From: Amaurobius ferox
Lineage: Eukaryota > Arthropoda > Arachnida > Araneae > Amaurobiidae
Assembly: GCA_951213105.1 (NCBI GenBank)
Contig: OX578134.1
Location: 139,413,793 to 139,477,792, forward strand
DNA: 64,000 bases
Direction of reading: 5' to 3'
The notes below the pieces were generated by a model. It saw nothing but the letters and a program-made list of their open reading frames with translations, did no database searches and was not told the DNA's origin. The translations under genes and the position numbers were made by a program. This document shows, piece after piece, positions 28,310 through 41,269 of the stretch. Numbering within the stretch: the stretch's first letter is position 1; the number at the start of each line of letters is the position of its first letter.

Positions 28310-29336
28310 GATGTGCACAATTTGACAATCTAACTAACTGCATCATGCTATTTTTACCTCAGGTTAGCTTTCTTATGCTATTTTCATCTTCCACGTTAGT
28401 TTATTGCTGAGTGGTCGCTGATCTTCCGCTTTTAAATTAGTACTCAATATTATTAGTACTCAGATTATATTATATTAGAACTTAATATTATATTAGTACT
28501 CAGATTCCACTTAATCAGTGCTATGAACTATAAGTATTGATTTATATCCCATTGAAATCTCTATATATTTTAATTTTAAATTTGGTTCTTTGTATTCTAA
28601 GTATAATAATTATATCGCCATATTTTTATATTTTGAATTATTTTGAGAAAGTGGTTTTAATTTTGATAATTTAATATTTTGGATTGTTTTGAAAATGTTT
28701 AAAGAAAACGAAACACTCACAATACAATGGAGTATTTTATTTACTTAAAATCATTTCGGCTCCATCGGACTACAGCCACTGCCAATTTTTTAAAAACCAT
28801 CATCATGTGCGGTGTCTTAGAAATCATTTCGTAAAAATATCAGAATTTCGTAAAATTGTCTGGAGTATAAGAAATATCTTAATACAAAAGATTGGCTAAA
28901 ACCAACGTATTCCACCAAAATAAATTAAATCAATTTTAATTTCAGAATTTCCGGTATACAAACATTTTTATTCAACTTCGAAGAGGCTTAACGTGTGAAA
29001 ATATTAAATTATAACGTGGTATATTTAAATACGTTTTTTCTAACCTCTAATATTTTTGCAGACAAATTAAAATTAAATATAGTAATGAAATGAGGCATAT
29101 TTATTAATATTTAAATTTTACACTTTAAACTTTGATGTTTGTTTTATTATATCGTTTCTTTGAAAGTCAATTAATCATTTGAACAATATTTATTTTCGTA
29201 TTCTCTAAGAAACAAAAATTGTTTAGGTCTAGATTCTTTTATATGTGAATAGTCATAAATAATATAACTGGTAAAAGATATATTCATAATAAGCTTTGAA
29301 ATTTTCATTTTGAAAAGTATAGAAAAGATAAACTGT

Positions 29337-29380
<44 letters not shown>

Positions 29381-30072
29381 CGCATATTTTTGAAATAATT
29401 CTGTATTTGAAATTATAAGTTAGTATTAAAATATATTTTATGCAGGTCCAATATTTTTGTTGGGAGTAAAAATAAACTTTGTTTTTATACTGACTAAAAA
29501 GTTTCACCGGCATTGTTTGGGATTAAAAGAGGAAAATAATTTTTCTAGCGAATTATAATAATAATAATAACAATAATAATATTTTTTATTTTGCCATCTA
29601 ACAAATACATTTACAAGCTTATAAGTGAGTACATTACATTGAGGCAATAAACTAGCACTTTAAATAGGCCTGAATTTTATAGTGAATACAGATATTTTAT
29701 TATTATATTCTAGATCCAGAAATGTATCTTACCTTGTCCGTATTCTTTTTTATAAATTTAATTTTTTTATTTAATTCTATTGTTTTAATTGCTTTATTAT
29801 TTTTTTTATCCTGAAGCACACATTAAAATGCTCATATTTGAAAACCCATTATCTTTTTACTTTTGTTTATATGATTTCAGATAAGTTATTTTAAATCTGG
29901 TGTAGTGCAATTCCTCAATGATTTAAAAGTTTTAGTTACAGGTACACATAAAATAATATATCGATAACAACGTTTTTATCATAATTTTCATTATTTCTTG
30001 AACTTATCATAATTAGTGTTTTCAATGTATTGTGGAATTCGAATAAATGTGTATAGCAGCACCGATTTAATA
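28310..30072. other. AT-rich DNA with minor simple repeats
   Basis: Holds a doubled TATATTAGTACTCAGATT motif (28433-28512), an (AT)n tract at 29337-29378 and an (AAT)n tract at about 29557-29582. No gene is supported. Confidence 0.6.
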
Positions 30073-30135
30073 GAATGAGTCTTCTTCTTCTTCTTCGACC
30101 GTCCGACCTACCAGAAAGGTGTAGAGTCTGAAACA
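30073..30135 (-). mobile_element. SINE 3'-tail fragment
   Basis: CTTCTTCTTCTTCGACCGTC followed by CGACCTACCAGAAAGGTGTA matches the left (3') end of the SINE at 19548 (GACTGTCCGATCTACCAGAT). The CTT tract is a (GAA)n tail on the minus strand. Only about 60 bases of the element remain. Confidence 0.55.
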
Positions 30136-30559
30136 CTTTAGTTCCAAACAAGTTTTTTGGATGCCCCATCTGAATATTAAAATTTGAATATATCTCGTTT
30201 AAACATTCTATTTGTACGTCTATTCTGCAAATAATACAATATTTTTGCATAAATACAATATTTTTGCTAATGATGAATGCCTTAGCATTTCCTTCGAAAT
30301 TTTAACCTTATCTTGTTCCTTTGCACATTAGTGTACATTTATGTAATTTAAGCATTATGTCCTGAACACACCTCATAACGCAAACATATGAATCTGCTAT
30401 TTTGTTGTAAGCTATGCTGAACGATGGATATAAAATATTGTGTTCACTGTAGGAGTTTTGCATTCGATTGATAATTCGACTGCTTCGATCTACTATAACA
30501 CGAAAACTGACTTTTGAAGACATTTTTCAAGGATTCAATGATTTCCAAATTACGGAGTA

Positions 30560-30930
30560 CCCAGGCAGTCGAATGTTGCTTTTAAACCCAAATCTAAGGG
30601 TCTGTTGGGAAATAGTGTCTAAAAGATAATTTACAGAAGAAAAATTTCAAAAGACTGGTAATGCTCTTCGATCCAGATTTTGACGAATCGCAATCGAGAT
30701 CTAACGAGTAGTAGAATTTGGAAAAATAGGAAAAAAGTTTCTCAAGAAAGGAAAGGAAAAAGGCGTTCAGTGGGAGGGGTCTAGCTGTGCTCCGTGGAAC
30801 ACTGGCTGTGAATCGATGAAAACTGCTTTATAAAAACGCTGGGATTATGGACTCATCTGGGTTAGCCAATCAGGTGACAGGAATTCAATTCTGCACAGAG
30901 AGATCACTAAGCAACGCTTAAAAACTACGA
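30560..30930 (+). other. GC-richer block with a TATA-like motif
   Basis: A compositional patch containing TATAAAA at 30829-30835, GGAGGGGTCTAGC upstream and GCCAATCAGG downstream. It could be an LTR or element promoter relic. No coding exon follows and no terminal repeats were found, so a host promoter is not supported. Confidence 0.25.
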
Positions 30931-31332
30931 TTGCTTTGGTTATATTCGGTCACCTTTATATATACTATTTATCTTCACATTTACTATATCTTAATAATAT
31001 TACTATTATTAATATTACTATCATATAAACTTCACTTTTTCAATTTGAATATATACAGTGTAAATTAACGTTACACAGCCCGAGTTCATTCCTGCATGTG
31101 ATAAAAATTGCACGAGCTACTCCTCTTTTACTAAATGTTCGCCAATAATTCCTATACTTTTTTTAAATATGTGGTGAAGATAGATTTTTTGCAGATTCAA
31201 TTGTTTGCAGAATGTGATCGGACCAGAATTTTGTATGAAGTGTCCCTCCCATCCTTTACTGTTATATATTGTTCCACTATTACTCCCTTGAGTCTTAACC
31301 GCATTTTTCCCGATTTAGGTATATGATACACA

Positions 31333-31810
31333 TTAATGTCTGACAAGCAAGTTCATAAATGCGCGTGGTCAAGTAATTACTGCGCGTTCTACGCTTTTAT
31401 TAATGTGAGCATTGTTCGATCACAATTTCTCTAAAACTTGAACGATTTTTTGGAAATTTGGGTATATCTCGTAGATAATATTTTGCAGACTAATTCGCTA
31501 CGAAACGTAATTGAATAAAAACTCAACATGCTACACCCCTTTACTAATATAATTCGTCTGGTGATAGCTCAACTTAGCCTCTTTATTTTCATTTCTTTCT
31601 ATGTTTTTTTTAAATTTAGATATGTGTTGAATGTGAGAAATATTTTACAGGCTGAGTTTCTTAATGTGCGTGGCCGGACAATAACGTTAAGTTTATTGTA
31701 TGGAGATAATTCCTCAAAAACTTTACCTATTAATTTTTAAATTCCTTTATATGTTGTACATTAATGTTTTACAGGCTAAGTTCGTTATTGAACAGGATGA
31801 TCGAGTGACG
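31333..31810. repeat. Degenerate repeat around ACAGGCTAAGTTC motifs
   Basis: Related blocks recur: ACATTAATGTCTGACAAGCA with GCGCGTGGTCAAGTA (31333), ATTTTGCAGACTAATTCG (31480), ATTTTACAGGCTGAGTTTC with GTGCGTGGCCGG (31640), and ACATTAATGTTTTACAGGCT with GATCGAGTGA (31757). Spacing is uneven (about 120-160). Non-coding, origin unknown. Confidence 0.45.
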
Positions 31811-32713
31811 GCACTGTTACTGGTGTTCGCAAGTATGACAGTAATTATTGCAAGCATTATTTCTACAATAACTACACAAGTTCCAGCGTTTAGTAGCAGA
31901 ATTCTATTTTAAAAAATTCTGTTATGAATTATGTCCTGAATTTTGTTTTGAATTCTGTTCTGAAAAATATTTTTAAGCAAATTGACATTCCCCTTGTTTG
32001 ATGGAATCATACGAGTATCTAGTATACATTGCATTCCATTTTGTGTTGTTCAGTATTTAACTTGCCCACTTTTATTTTAATACAAGATATTTTTCTTAAT
32101 TTAAAATATCTTTATACAATAAAAAACAATATTTTAACTATGATATATTATGTCTTTTTAGAATTAGATTGATTTCACAAATTTAGATATTTACAGCTTC
32201 TTTTAAATATCTAAAAAATGAAGCTGGCATTCGAAGTATAGGGAAACAGTATTTCCAATGTGAATGTTAAAACACGAAATTATTATTTTCCACGTTTGCC
32301 GTTCTCTGGCGAAATGGAAAATCCATGACGCTTTATCACCCCTGCAGGCAAAATAAATTTTTCAGATGCTAGTATATAGCCTTCGTTTTTTACTACCGCA
32401 GAAGGAAATACGTGATAGTTTCTTTGAGTGTTCTTCTAGAGTCGAATTTGTGCATAACATTTTGTGTTTAAAAACAGCCATGTGTAATGTTCTTAAAATG
32501 AAACAAATCCTAAACTTGAGACGGATGCCACTACTTAACAGCAGCGTTGTATCCAGATGACTAAGTTATTAAAAATGAATATGCCTTTTAAATTACATGT
32601 ATTTCAAATGGCATTTTCCTTTATTTGTTTTCTGGAGAATGCTTTTAATTCCATTCTTCATGTCGTTATGTTATACATAACAAAACAGCTAAAATCTGTA
32701 TTGAGGAATCCAT

Positions 32714-32790
32714 TGTTGATATGCGATAATAAATAATCTGTATTGTTGATAATAAATAATCTGTATTGTTGATATGCGATCAGATAAAAA
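32714..32790. repeat. Short tandem repeat, 23-30 bp units
   Basis: GTTGATATGCGATAATAAAT with AATCTGTATT is followed at once by a shortened GTTGATAATAAATAATCTGT unit and a third GTTGATATGCGAT start. Confidence 0.85.
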
Positions 32791-32830
32791 TTTTGCAATT
32801 TTCAGAATAGGTACTAAAATTAAATGTACT

Positions 32831-32880
32831 TATACAGGGTGGTCAAGAAGTGGTGGGCAAGAAATGGTGGAAATCAGGTT
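32831..32880 (+). mobile_element. Orphan TATACAGGGTG terminus
   Basis: Reads TATACAGGGTGGTCAAGAAG with an internal AAGTGGTGGGCAAGAAATGG doubling. TATACAGGGTG is shared with the other TA-inserted elements here, but no inverted partner was found downstream. Possibly a 5'-only relic. Confidence 0.35.
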
Positions 32881-33271
32881 TTAAAAACATATATTATACT
32901 CAGAAATTCAAATAATAGAATTATTTTCACCTACGTTGCACTAATATACCACCAAAAATTTCAGAATTATCGTCTACTGTTTTAAATACGACATACGAAA
33001 ACCTACAGCCCTCCTTCTTATAAATCGAAGAACATAACGTTTCCCCTTAATAAAATAATTTTTATTTTACAGCAATATTTCTATAACCATTCTTATGAAA
33101 GTACCATTGAAGCGTGTCAGAAGAGTACATTGAAGATTTGAAGCAACGCACTCTATTTAAGACAATTTATCTTGAGTTAAAACGGAAGGAATTCATCATG
33201 GGCATTTAGAGCAAGGCCATTTCTTCGGAAACACTTGAGGAGATAGCAAATGGCTAGAGGAATATTGCTGT

Positions 33272-34135
33272 AAACTAAAAATATTTCACTCTAGTAAATG
33301 ACATGTATTTCGTTATGAAAAATAAACCTGTTGTCGTATTTTGACTCATTAAAAATTGCAGACCACATTTCCAATAAGGCTATTTTTTGAGGTATTTTAG
33401 TGATATCTAACTAAAAATTATACTATTTCACATTATCGGTTCATTATATGATTTGATGTGCCTAATTTTACGATCATCTCTCATTATAGTTGTCTAACCG
33501 TACTATTTATCAATTCTTACATCGAAACTAAAAATATTTCAATCTAGTAAATGACGTGTATTTCGTAATGAAAAATAAACCTCTTTTGGCTCATTAAAAA
33601 TTGCAGACAACATTTCTGATACTCCAATTTTTGACTGTCTTTTAGTAATATCTAACTAAAAATTAAACTATTTTACATTCTTCTTCTTCACTGGCGCGAC
33701 AGCCCCGGGTGGGCCCTGGCCTTCCTTAGAATTCCATTCCATGTCGTCCTGTTCTTGGCCAAGGTTTTCCAATTAACCACCTTAATAATTTTCAGATTTT
33801 TTCCAGGCCGTCACACCACCTAAGATATGGTCTCCCTCTTTTTCGGGTACAAATTGGTCTAGCCAAGATCTTTTTTATGGCTCGATTGTCATCCAATTTT
33901 TAAGTGTTCTGCCCATTTAATCCTCTGTGTTGCTATAAATTTAATAATGTCTAGCTCCCCAAATAATTTGTAAACCTCCAAGTTGGTTCTTCTTCTCCAA
34001 TAATTATCACACTTTATTCCTCCAAATATTCTACTATTTCACATTATCGGTTCATTATATGATTTGATGTGCCCAATTTTACCATCATCTGTCATTATAT
34101 TTATTAAATCATACTATTTATCAATTCTTACATCG
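33272..34135. repeat. 253-bp tandem duplication, second unit split by a LINE
   Basis: Unit 1 (33272-33524) begins AAACTAAAAATATTTCACTC and ends CAATTCTTACATCG. Unit 2 starts immediately at 33525 with AAACTAAAAATATTTCAATC and ends CTTACATCG at 34135. Unit 2 contains the LINE insertion at 33680-34032. Point differences show the duplication is old, and the insertion is younger than the duplication. Confidence 0.85.
33680..34032 (-). mobile_element. 5'-truncated LINE 3' end with target-site duplication
   Basis: On the minus strand the translation (frame-shifted) gives RIKWAEHLK, then KKRGRPYLRWCDGLEK, then KTLAKNRTAWNGILRKARA-like text and a (GAA)n tail. RGRP..RW.D, W...A.DR..W is the familiar C-terminal end of non-LTR retrotransposon ORF2 proteins. 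The insertion is bounded by a 13-bp duplication, ACTATTTTACATT (33667) and ACTATTTCACATT (34033), with one mismatch, as expected for target-primed reverse transcription. Only about 110 residues of the C-terminus remain, with in-frame stops. A jockey/CR1/RTE-type origin is likely but the clade cannot be fixed. Confidence 0.75.
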
Positions 34136-34439
34136 AGCCACTGTTGTCCTCTGTAAAACTTCTGCAAGCCATAGTTTTTGTTAATTTACACTGTTGTAGT
34201 CTTTTGTAGCTAAAATTGTCAGCATTGTGATATTTCTGTGTGGCAGGTATTTTTATTCAATGCTTTTTATTTAATGAAATGTTGATTTAATATCTAATTT
34301 CACAATGCATGTGCTATAACGTATTATATAATTCCCATCAAGATAAAATGGTTTTACAGAAACGAGTAATTTTGTTGCGATAATCATTTCTTACGAAATC
34401 TCTAACTATATTGCTTGAAATTGAGTATTCCATACTTCA

Positions 34440-35520
34440 TCTTAGATTTATAGACTGATTTCACGTGTTTATATGTACTCTACAAGCAATTTATTCTCCC
34501 CGTTGGTAAAAGAGAGTAAATTAACAGAAAAAACAATTAAGTTTACATTATACTTTATGTTACCTTTAATATTTCAAAATATTTTTAAGTGCAAGCCATC
34601 ACTATTTGCACATAGCGGCCAACTTTGACAACCAATTTATGTGCATGCTTTAAAATGATATGAAAAGTAACTTAGTATTTGAATTGAATTATCATGTAAT
34701 TTTACTTGGTACATACCAGAACATAGAGAAATTTAACATAATTTTCCTATATTACGGTCATACTAAAAAATCAATACAGAGCATTCTTTGTAAAGTGGAA
34801 ATTAGCATTTTATTAAACACACCTTATAATGAAAACACATCTCAGAAAGTATAAAAATCGTAATTAATTTTTGGTGCTCTAAAATTAAAATAATTTCTTT
34901 AATACGTATTACATTTTGTCTCTTCCATATCTGAATGTTTCTTTGGCTTTTTAGAGGAATTATTTTTCCCCTTTGAAATATTTCTTTACTTTAATTATCT
35001 GTTGTGACATATTTGTCGTATTCAGCAAGTTCAAATAATTGTTTTTAAATGTAATGTTGCATTTTTCTTGAAACATTTGTAATTGTGGTATCTGTAAATG
35101 TAAAATAGTCTGAATTATGAGTTTGATCAAACTGAGTTTTCGGAAGCATGCTTATACGTACTCCACAAACATTTTATTTTTCGAGTTGTTACCAGAGGAG
35201 TAAATTACCAGAAGGAGCAATTAAAGCTGTACTCTATTTTATTTTATTATACTATAGAATTTAATAAATATGTATTAAATAAAAAAATTCATGGCTATGT
35301 AAGCATAAAAGATTTAACATTTTAAAATCAAATATATTTGTTAAAATATAAAACAAAATATAATACAGTCCTTAAAATAAGATATGAGTCGCTTATTGAA
35401 AAACCATATCCAATTAAAAATATAAATAAAAACTAAGAACTTTGCAAATTAAAAAATGTAATTAAATTTTGGTACTCGGAAATAATAATTTACTTACATA
35501 ATATTATATGTTGTGTCGGC
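34440..35520. repeat. Old tandem duplication, about 690-bp period
   Basis: Landmarks recur in order: TATGTACTCTACAAGCAATT / ATACGTACTCCACAAACATT, GAGAGTAAATTAACAG / GAGGAGTAAATTACCAG, then GTAATTAATTTTTGGTGCTC / GTAATTAAATTTTGGTACTC, ending TTTTGTCTC / TGTTGTGTC. Identity is modest. No coding signal. Confidence 0.6.
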
Positions 35521-35669
35521 ATATAAAATATCATTTTGGGTATTTCAACGAATCCATTATTTAAAAGCAATTTCATAGAAGTAAAATGTTCAAACATGAT
35601 TGTATTCTAATTTTAATGCATTAATAACGATAGAAATTCCTATCTCCAATTACATGTGTGACAGCTGTT

Positions 35670-35730
35670 TGCTTATACAAAGAAACGTCTGTTAATCGGC
35701 CTCCGCTTAATCGCATCTCCAAGTAAACCG
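35670..35730 (+). mobile_element. Possible Tigger-like terminus (relic)
   Basis: CTGTTAATCGGCCTCCGCTT followed by AATCGCATC resembles the TTAATCG-rich ends of some pogo/Tigger elements. No matching opposite end or transposase text was found nearby. A 119-codon minus-strand frame over the region shows no recognisable domain. Confidence 0.25.
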
Positions 35731-36794
35731 GCTTCAATTTTATGTTTAAAAATTGAAAAATCCTTCCTTTGAAAAATCGGCCGTTCCAATGAGATTTTGC
35801 AGTGTGATATGCAAATGTTCGTTGATTGGTTGTAGTGATATTACAAAAGTAAATGTTGAAGATTGATTTAAATTTAACAATGACTTGAACTTTGAAATGC
35901 TGTCTGACTACGTGTGTCAATTGATGTGCCACAAGATGACGTCGATGATTCATATGATTCGGATTCAACAACACACTCACGACGAGTTTCGCATAATACT
36001 GTTAAAATGAACGCTTTCTGTTATTCGTTATGTGTTATTGAAATCCAACTCCACTCCAATAAATTTAATGTTAATATAGAAATGGTTGGTTATCGCAATG
36101 CAAAAATGCAATTTAAGTTTGAAACAAAAAAATATTAAATAGATTTCAAAAGGAAAAATTATGTAATTATAGAATTTCATTATAAACTAATATATATGTA
36201 TTTTTTTATTTTTAACGTTGTTGTTAATCTGGAAAAAATAAAGTTTTAATAATAATTTATTTGTCTAGTAATTAATTTAAATAGTTATGGAATGCCTAAT
36301 TAAGTAACATTTAGGAATAAAATTTAGGAAACAGATAATTTTCAGTTTATTTAATCGTACTCTTATATGTAAAAAATATTTCCCTCTTTCAAGTGAGTTT
36401 ATCTTTTACCGTATAATAAATATGGAAGAGCAATTTAAGTGTAGTAAAAATTGGAAAATTAATTATGTAGTTTTCAAAGATCTTGTAAAACATAACAAAT
36501 GTTTTTTATGACAAATTAACAAATAACTACCTACGTTTCCTGAGTTAGAAATCGACTATTTATCGGCCACTTTATCAGGTACTTTTTGCCGCAGTTACAG
36601 ATGACAGGCACCTAGATTGCTGATATCGAACCGATAGATTATAAAATACAAATATATATGAGCCTTGGTAAATACCCACAAACAGCGCGATCAGGTGTAT
36701 AATATATTACTTACTATTATTCAAATTTCTATTTTACCATATAAGACATATTGTTATGTCGGTTAAGTGTGTCAGAAAACTGGAAAATTAAATG

Positions 36795-37800
36795 TGCAGA
36801 GTGTCCCAAAAACATTAACCTCGACTTTTATTCCTTAAATATTGATCTTAGACACATATAATAAATTATAAAATTGCGTAAAAAAGGTACATGATTTCGT
36901 GAAATCGATAAATATTTTTAGGGGATTAAATTTGAAAAAATACAAAATTTAAATTTTTATACGTCCCTCGTACAAAAACATTTCCAATGAGTAAAATGTG
37001 TCCCATACACTAATAAGGTGATGTACAAAATTTCAGCATTTTATCATAAAAAGTCCCAGAGGTATAAAAAGACAAAAATACTGACTTAAACCACTTTTCT
37101 ATGCTCCGACATGGGTTCACAGAGGGGAAAATTCACAAAATTTCAGCATTTTATCATAAAAAGTCCCAGAGATATGTTTAAACAAAAATGGTGAGAGATT
37201 TATCATAAATTAAAATGTACATGTTTACAGCAAGAGTGCAAATGACGCAACGCAGAAATGCATCATAAGCTTGTCATCAGGCGAATGCAGCTCTGTATTG
37301 GCCTAGATGGAAAACATTTTGAACGAGCTTTGTAATCTAAGTCACTATTTCCACACAATGTAGGTACTTTTGTACCAATAAATAGCAAAATTATTATTTT
37401 TTATGTAATCATTGTTTTCTTTCGCAATTTGTGTATGACCCCTGAAACGCGATCTGCCGACATGATTTTGCCCTCTGAGAACCCATGTCGATCCATCGAA
37501 AAGTATTGTAAGTCAGCATTTTTATCTTTTCATATCTCTGAGACTTTTTATAATACAATGTTGGAATTTTGAATCAACTTAGTGTATGGGGCACATTTTA
37601 CTCGTTGGAAATGTTTGTATACGGCGGTCCTATAAAAATTTAAATTTTGTATTTCTTAAAATTTAAGTCCCTTGAAAATTTGAATCGATTTCATAAAATT
37701 CTGTACCTTTTTTACACAACTTTGTAATTTATTATATATGTCAAGATCAATATTTAAGAAATAAAATCCCAGGTCAATGTTTTTGGAACACCCTGTATAG
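36795..37800. mobile_element. Fold-back MITE F1, copy B
   Basis: Left end AGAGTGTCCCAAAAACATTA, right end TTTTTGGAACACCCTGTATA, with inverted arms matching F1 copy A: ATAATAAATTATAAAATTG, AATCGATAAAT, CCAATGAGTAAAATG and AAAAAGTCCCAGAG. In this copy a block with TTCAGCATTTTATCATAAAA is directly repeated (37033 and 37140). The centre contains GAAACGCGATCTGCCGACAT, shared (inverted) with copy A. No transposase. Confidence 0.8.
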
Positions 37801-38341
37801 TTTCTTTAGATTGTCTAAGGATTTCACATACGGTTAGTCATGCCAAGATAATAATTAATGCACCCATATCATGTTTATATAATCTTTATTTTCGACTGAG
37901 TAATTGCTGATCACACTATAAATTATTAAAAAATAAAATAATTTTCTTCTATGAAATCATATTTTTTATACAAAGATATTGGTACATTATTATATCAGTT
38001 ACTACACCAACTTTGGAATCCATTACGATTTCAAATTGAATATTTCTGAATCTTGTATACAGATAACTAATATTTAAAAATGAACTTTGTACGAAAACTA
38101 TAGATACCGCTAATCAAACTTTATATGAAATAAATTGAGAATTATTTTAAAATTGATTTTACTGAAATCATGTATTTTTGTTTTGCATAAATTAAGTTCG
38201 CTTTATGAATAAAATATACATTCACAGACAGTATACTATTGCAATGAATAATATATTCATTCATAAAAGTACCCAAAGTATAACATTTATTTCGCTTTTA
38301 ATTTGACTGAAATGCTACTATATTTTGTTTACTAATTTACA
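37801..38341. other. AT-rich DNA, nothing recognised
   Basis: No feature is supported between the F1 element and the TTAA MITE. Confidence 0.55.
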
Positions 38342-39101
38342 TTAAGAGGACAGTGGACGTTAAAATGAGCAAAAATCGACTAAAAAAAGCTTTTTCTTAA
38401 TATATACCATTATTTTACACATTTAACCTTTTGCTTACGGGTGGGACAGCATCTATCCCAAACGAAAAACCTCCCAAAAAGAAAATATTTGACATACCCT
38501 ATCCCAAACAGTTCGATCCCCCCCATTGCAGGCATTGGCGTCCATGGAAATCGCCGACAGAAACATTGCACCTGCTGAAGCAAAAGGATAAATTCAGTTT
38601 TTTCGAAACTTGAATTTTCAAAGTTTTTACATTTTTAAAATGATCCATGCGTTTTAACTTTTGTTTGAGATGCATGAAATTTAGTAAGGAGACACCTTTC
38701 ATACTTTATAATAAAACTGTGTATGCATTTTATAATTGGACTTTATTAAGGTAATTAAAAGTGAATAAGAACTTAATAAAATGATGAAAATTAAGTTTTA
38801 ATGCAGAAAAATATTTTTAAAAAATTAATTTTCTAAGGGATTTAAAAATGAATACCCAAACTTAGTCATAATGTATTTTCGAGTGATTATAACGTAAAAT
38901 TCATCAAAAATGCATGCAAGGAGCATTTTCAAATTTTCGTTAAAAAAATTTAATTAAAAAAAAATTCAAAATTATAACAAAATTAGAAAAAAATATTAAT
39001 AGTATTTTATATAGTAATGTTAAGAGGAATATTTGTACAAATGTTTATGTTTATAAGTCCATAAATAAATAAAAATGTTTCAATGTCCACCGTCCCCTTA
39101 A
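38342..39101. mobile_element. TTAA-bounded MITE, copy 2
   Basis: Starts TTAAGAGGACAGTGGACGTT and ends CAATGTCCACCGTCCCCTTAA. The core with TTAACCTTTTGCTTACGGG, GGGACAGCATCTATCCC and CCATGGAAATCGCCGAC is in the same orientation as in copy 1. Here the long AT-rich arm is on the right (38600-39080) and the left arm is only about 75 bp, the reverse of copy 1. The core's own edges, TTAACCTTTTGCTT and the inverse of AAGCAAAAGGATAA, form a second inverted pair. The core may therefore be a smaller TTAA-type element nested in a larger palindromic one. Confidence 0.75.
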
Positions 39102-41265
39102 GTAGTTTATAGAGATACTCGAAACATAAACCAATTTTTTTCGAACAAACCTGGATTTATTATTTATTACCCTAGACAAATTGCGCCATTTAAAATGTTT
39201 CCAAACTTAAGAAAAAATAGTTCTTAGCTTCGAAATTAAAAAGAGGGGTAAAGTAACGAAGAACAGTATAAAGTACTAAATGATGTGAACTTAAGTCATA
39301 AACGAGCTTCATCCTGTAACTCCGTACTCATCGTGGTAAAATAATAAACTAAGAGGGATTTCTATCTCCATAAGTCAAAGTAAACGAGACCGGTGATATT
39401 TTTGATTTTTAAGTGGATAAGCAATAGATATATATATAAAATTTTATCTGACATTTTACTGTAGACAAAAGATTAAGGAAACTTTGCATTATCTTTTAGT
39501 GGTAACTGCATACTAGTATGATATGGAATTTGGTCTTTTCAAGTGTAAAGTTTTATACGCGCAGTTTATACAAAATACTGACCGATTTATAGTTAAATAT
39601 GTAATCATCTGTTATGCATTCAAAAGTAATGTAAAACGGACGAGTAAGGTCATATTATTTACTTATCAATATTTAGTAAATGAAACGTTACCAGGTTAAA
39701 CTTTGTAGTTACTTAGATATAATCTCTATATATATCTGAATGATGCTTGTAGAAAGAAAACTTGTTTTATCAGCATGAACATCTTCATATACAGCCTTAT
39801 AAATAAGCTAATATAAAATCGTCGCAAAAATACTATTTTAAAATTGCGATAAAAATATCGGAACATAAATTATATTTTTAGAATGGTGATAGAAAATATG
39901 AAAATTTTCTCGTTAGATATTCTTCTACGAAATGCACACCTTGTTTAGCAGCATGGCCATACCTGAGCTTGCCTGTTAAAATCTACCATATTCCTTAAAT
40001 AAATGCTATAGAATTCATGTTGCAGATATTCTTCTGAAATTAGCCATGTGGTGTATATATTTGCATTGATGTGCATGCGATTTGAGAAAAATTCTATTCC
40101 GTAAAAATTATTCCAGTAAAATTAACGGAGTGCATAAAAATTCATGTATGATAGTTTTTTTGTATCTGAAAAATGTTTTCTTTATCCACAAAACAGTTTA
40201 GCACTTTTAATTAAATTTCTATGCCGTTACTAAAAACGCATTTTACTATAGATTAGCAGAAATACTTGGTTTCACTTGAGATGCTACTGAAATTGTGGTA
40301 TAAATCTAAAAACATTTAGAAATAAATGTGATTCTTATTAAGCTTAACAACAAACCGGTCACAAAATGTAAAAATATGGATATGCGTTCGAATCATAGAT
40401 GATTCGCCAAAAAAACGATTCGAATCAAAAGATCTACAAAACAGGCATTTCAACAGAAATACTTTATACAATACTTACAAGAATCGAAATTCGATGAAGA
40501 TTTATTTTTATTTTTCTCGTGATTGAAGAAAATTGCTACAAACTTTTTTTGCTCCACGTAATATTATTTGGATGAAAATATAAACCAATCAATTTTATAT
40601 CAGAAGGATTATTCCATATCCGGCAATAGAAAGTCTTCGTTCAAACATTGCGTTTCTTCCGAGAACTATCTTCAACATCCTTCACTTTCCGAAAAGAAAT
40701 TCTTTTGAGTTTGAATGCCGTTGAACTTTTTGGAGATTTTTGAATACAACTTTGAAGCAATTTGCGTTTTGTCAACTCAGTTAGAAATACGTACCCGTAT
40801 AATAAATACATTTACTTTTTATTCTGTATAACCTAGTTTAAAAATACTAATAACTTTCAAAGAAAGATGATATTGCAGCATGATTTTCGTGAAATAGTTA
40901 AGAATCATTAATGATGAAAGAAACTATTTACCAGTACCTTAGTTTCCTAACATTCTAATGAGTATTATGTTTCGTTTCTTATACTCACATAATGATGCAT
41001 ATTTATACACATTTTCAATTATATTTTATTTCATGTTTTACATCGATGATTTTATATATTGCAAACATAAATGAAGATATCGGTTTTTAAATAAAGTATC
41101 TGGAAAACTGATATTTTCAATCGTGTTTTATGTAAATGGCAAATGCACACATTTGTATTTGTAAATTTTATGAACAGTGGAAATGTAGTTTAGGAGTATG
41201 TACAGCTCAAAGTGCTGTGAAAGTATTGAAACTAAAATAACTTTGTTAAAAGTAGCATAAACACA
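39102..41265. other. AT-rich DNA, nothing recognised
   Basis: About 2.1 kb with no recognisable protein, RNA or structured repeat. Confidence 0.55.
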
Positions 41266-41269
41266 AAAA

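Noticed and set aside
30829..30835. TATAAAA as a host gene promoter
   Set aside because: No exon, initiator or conserved downstream coding text follows. TATA-like strings are expected by chance in DNA this AT-rich.
35621..35980. 119-codon minus-strand frame
   Set aside because: No recognisable domain. It covers a possible Tigger-like terminus, and composition is no different from random translation of this sequence.
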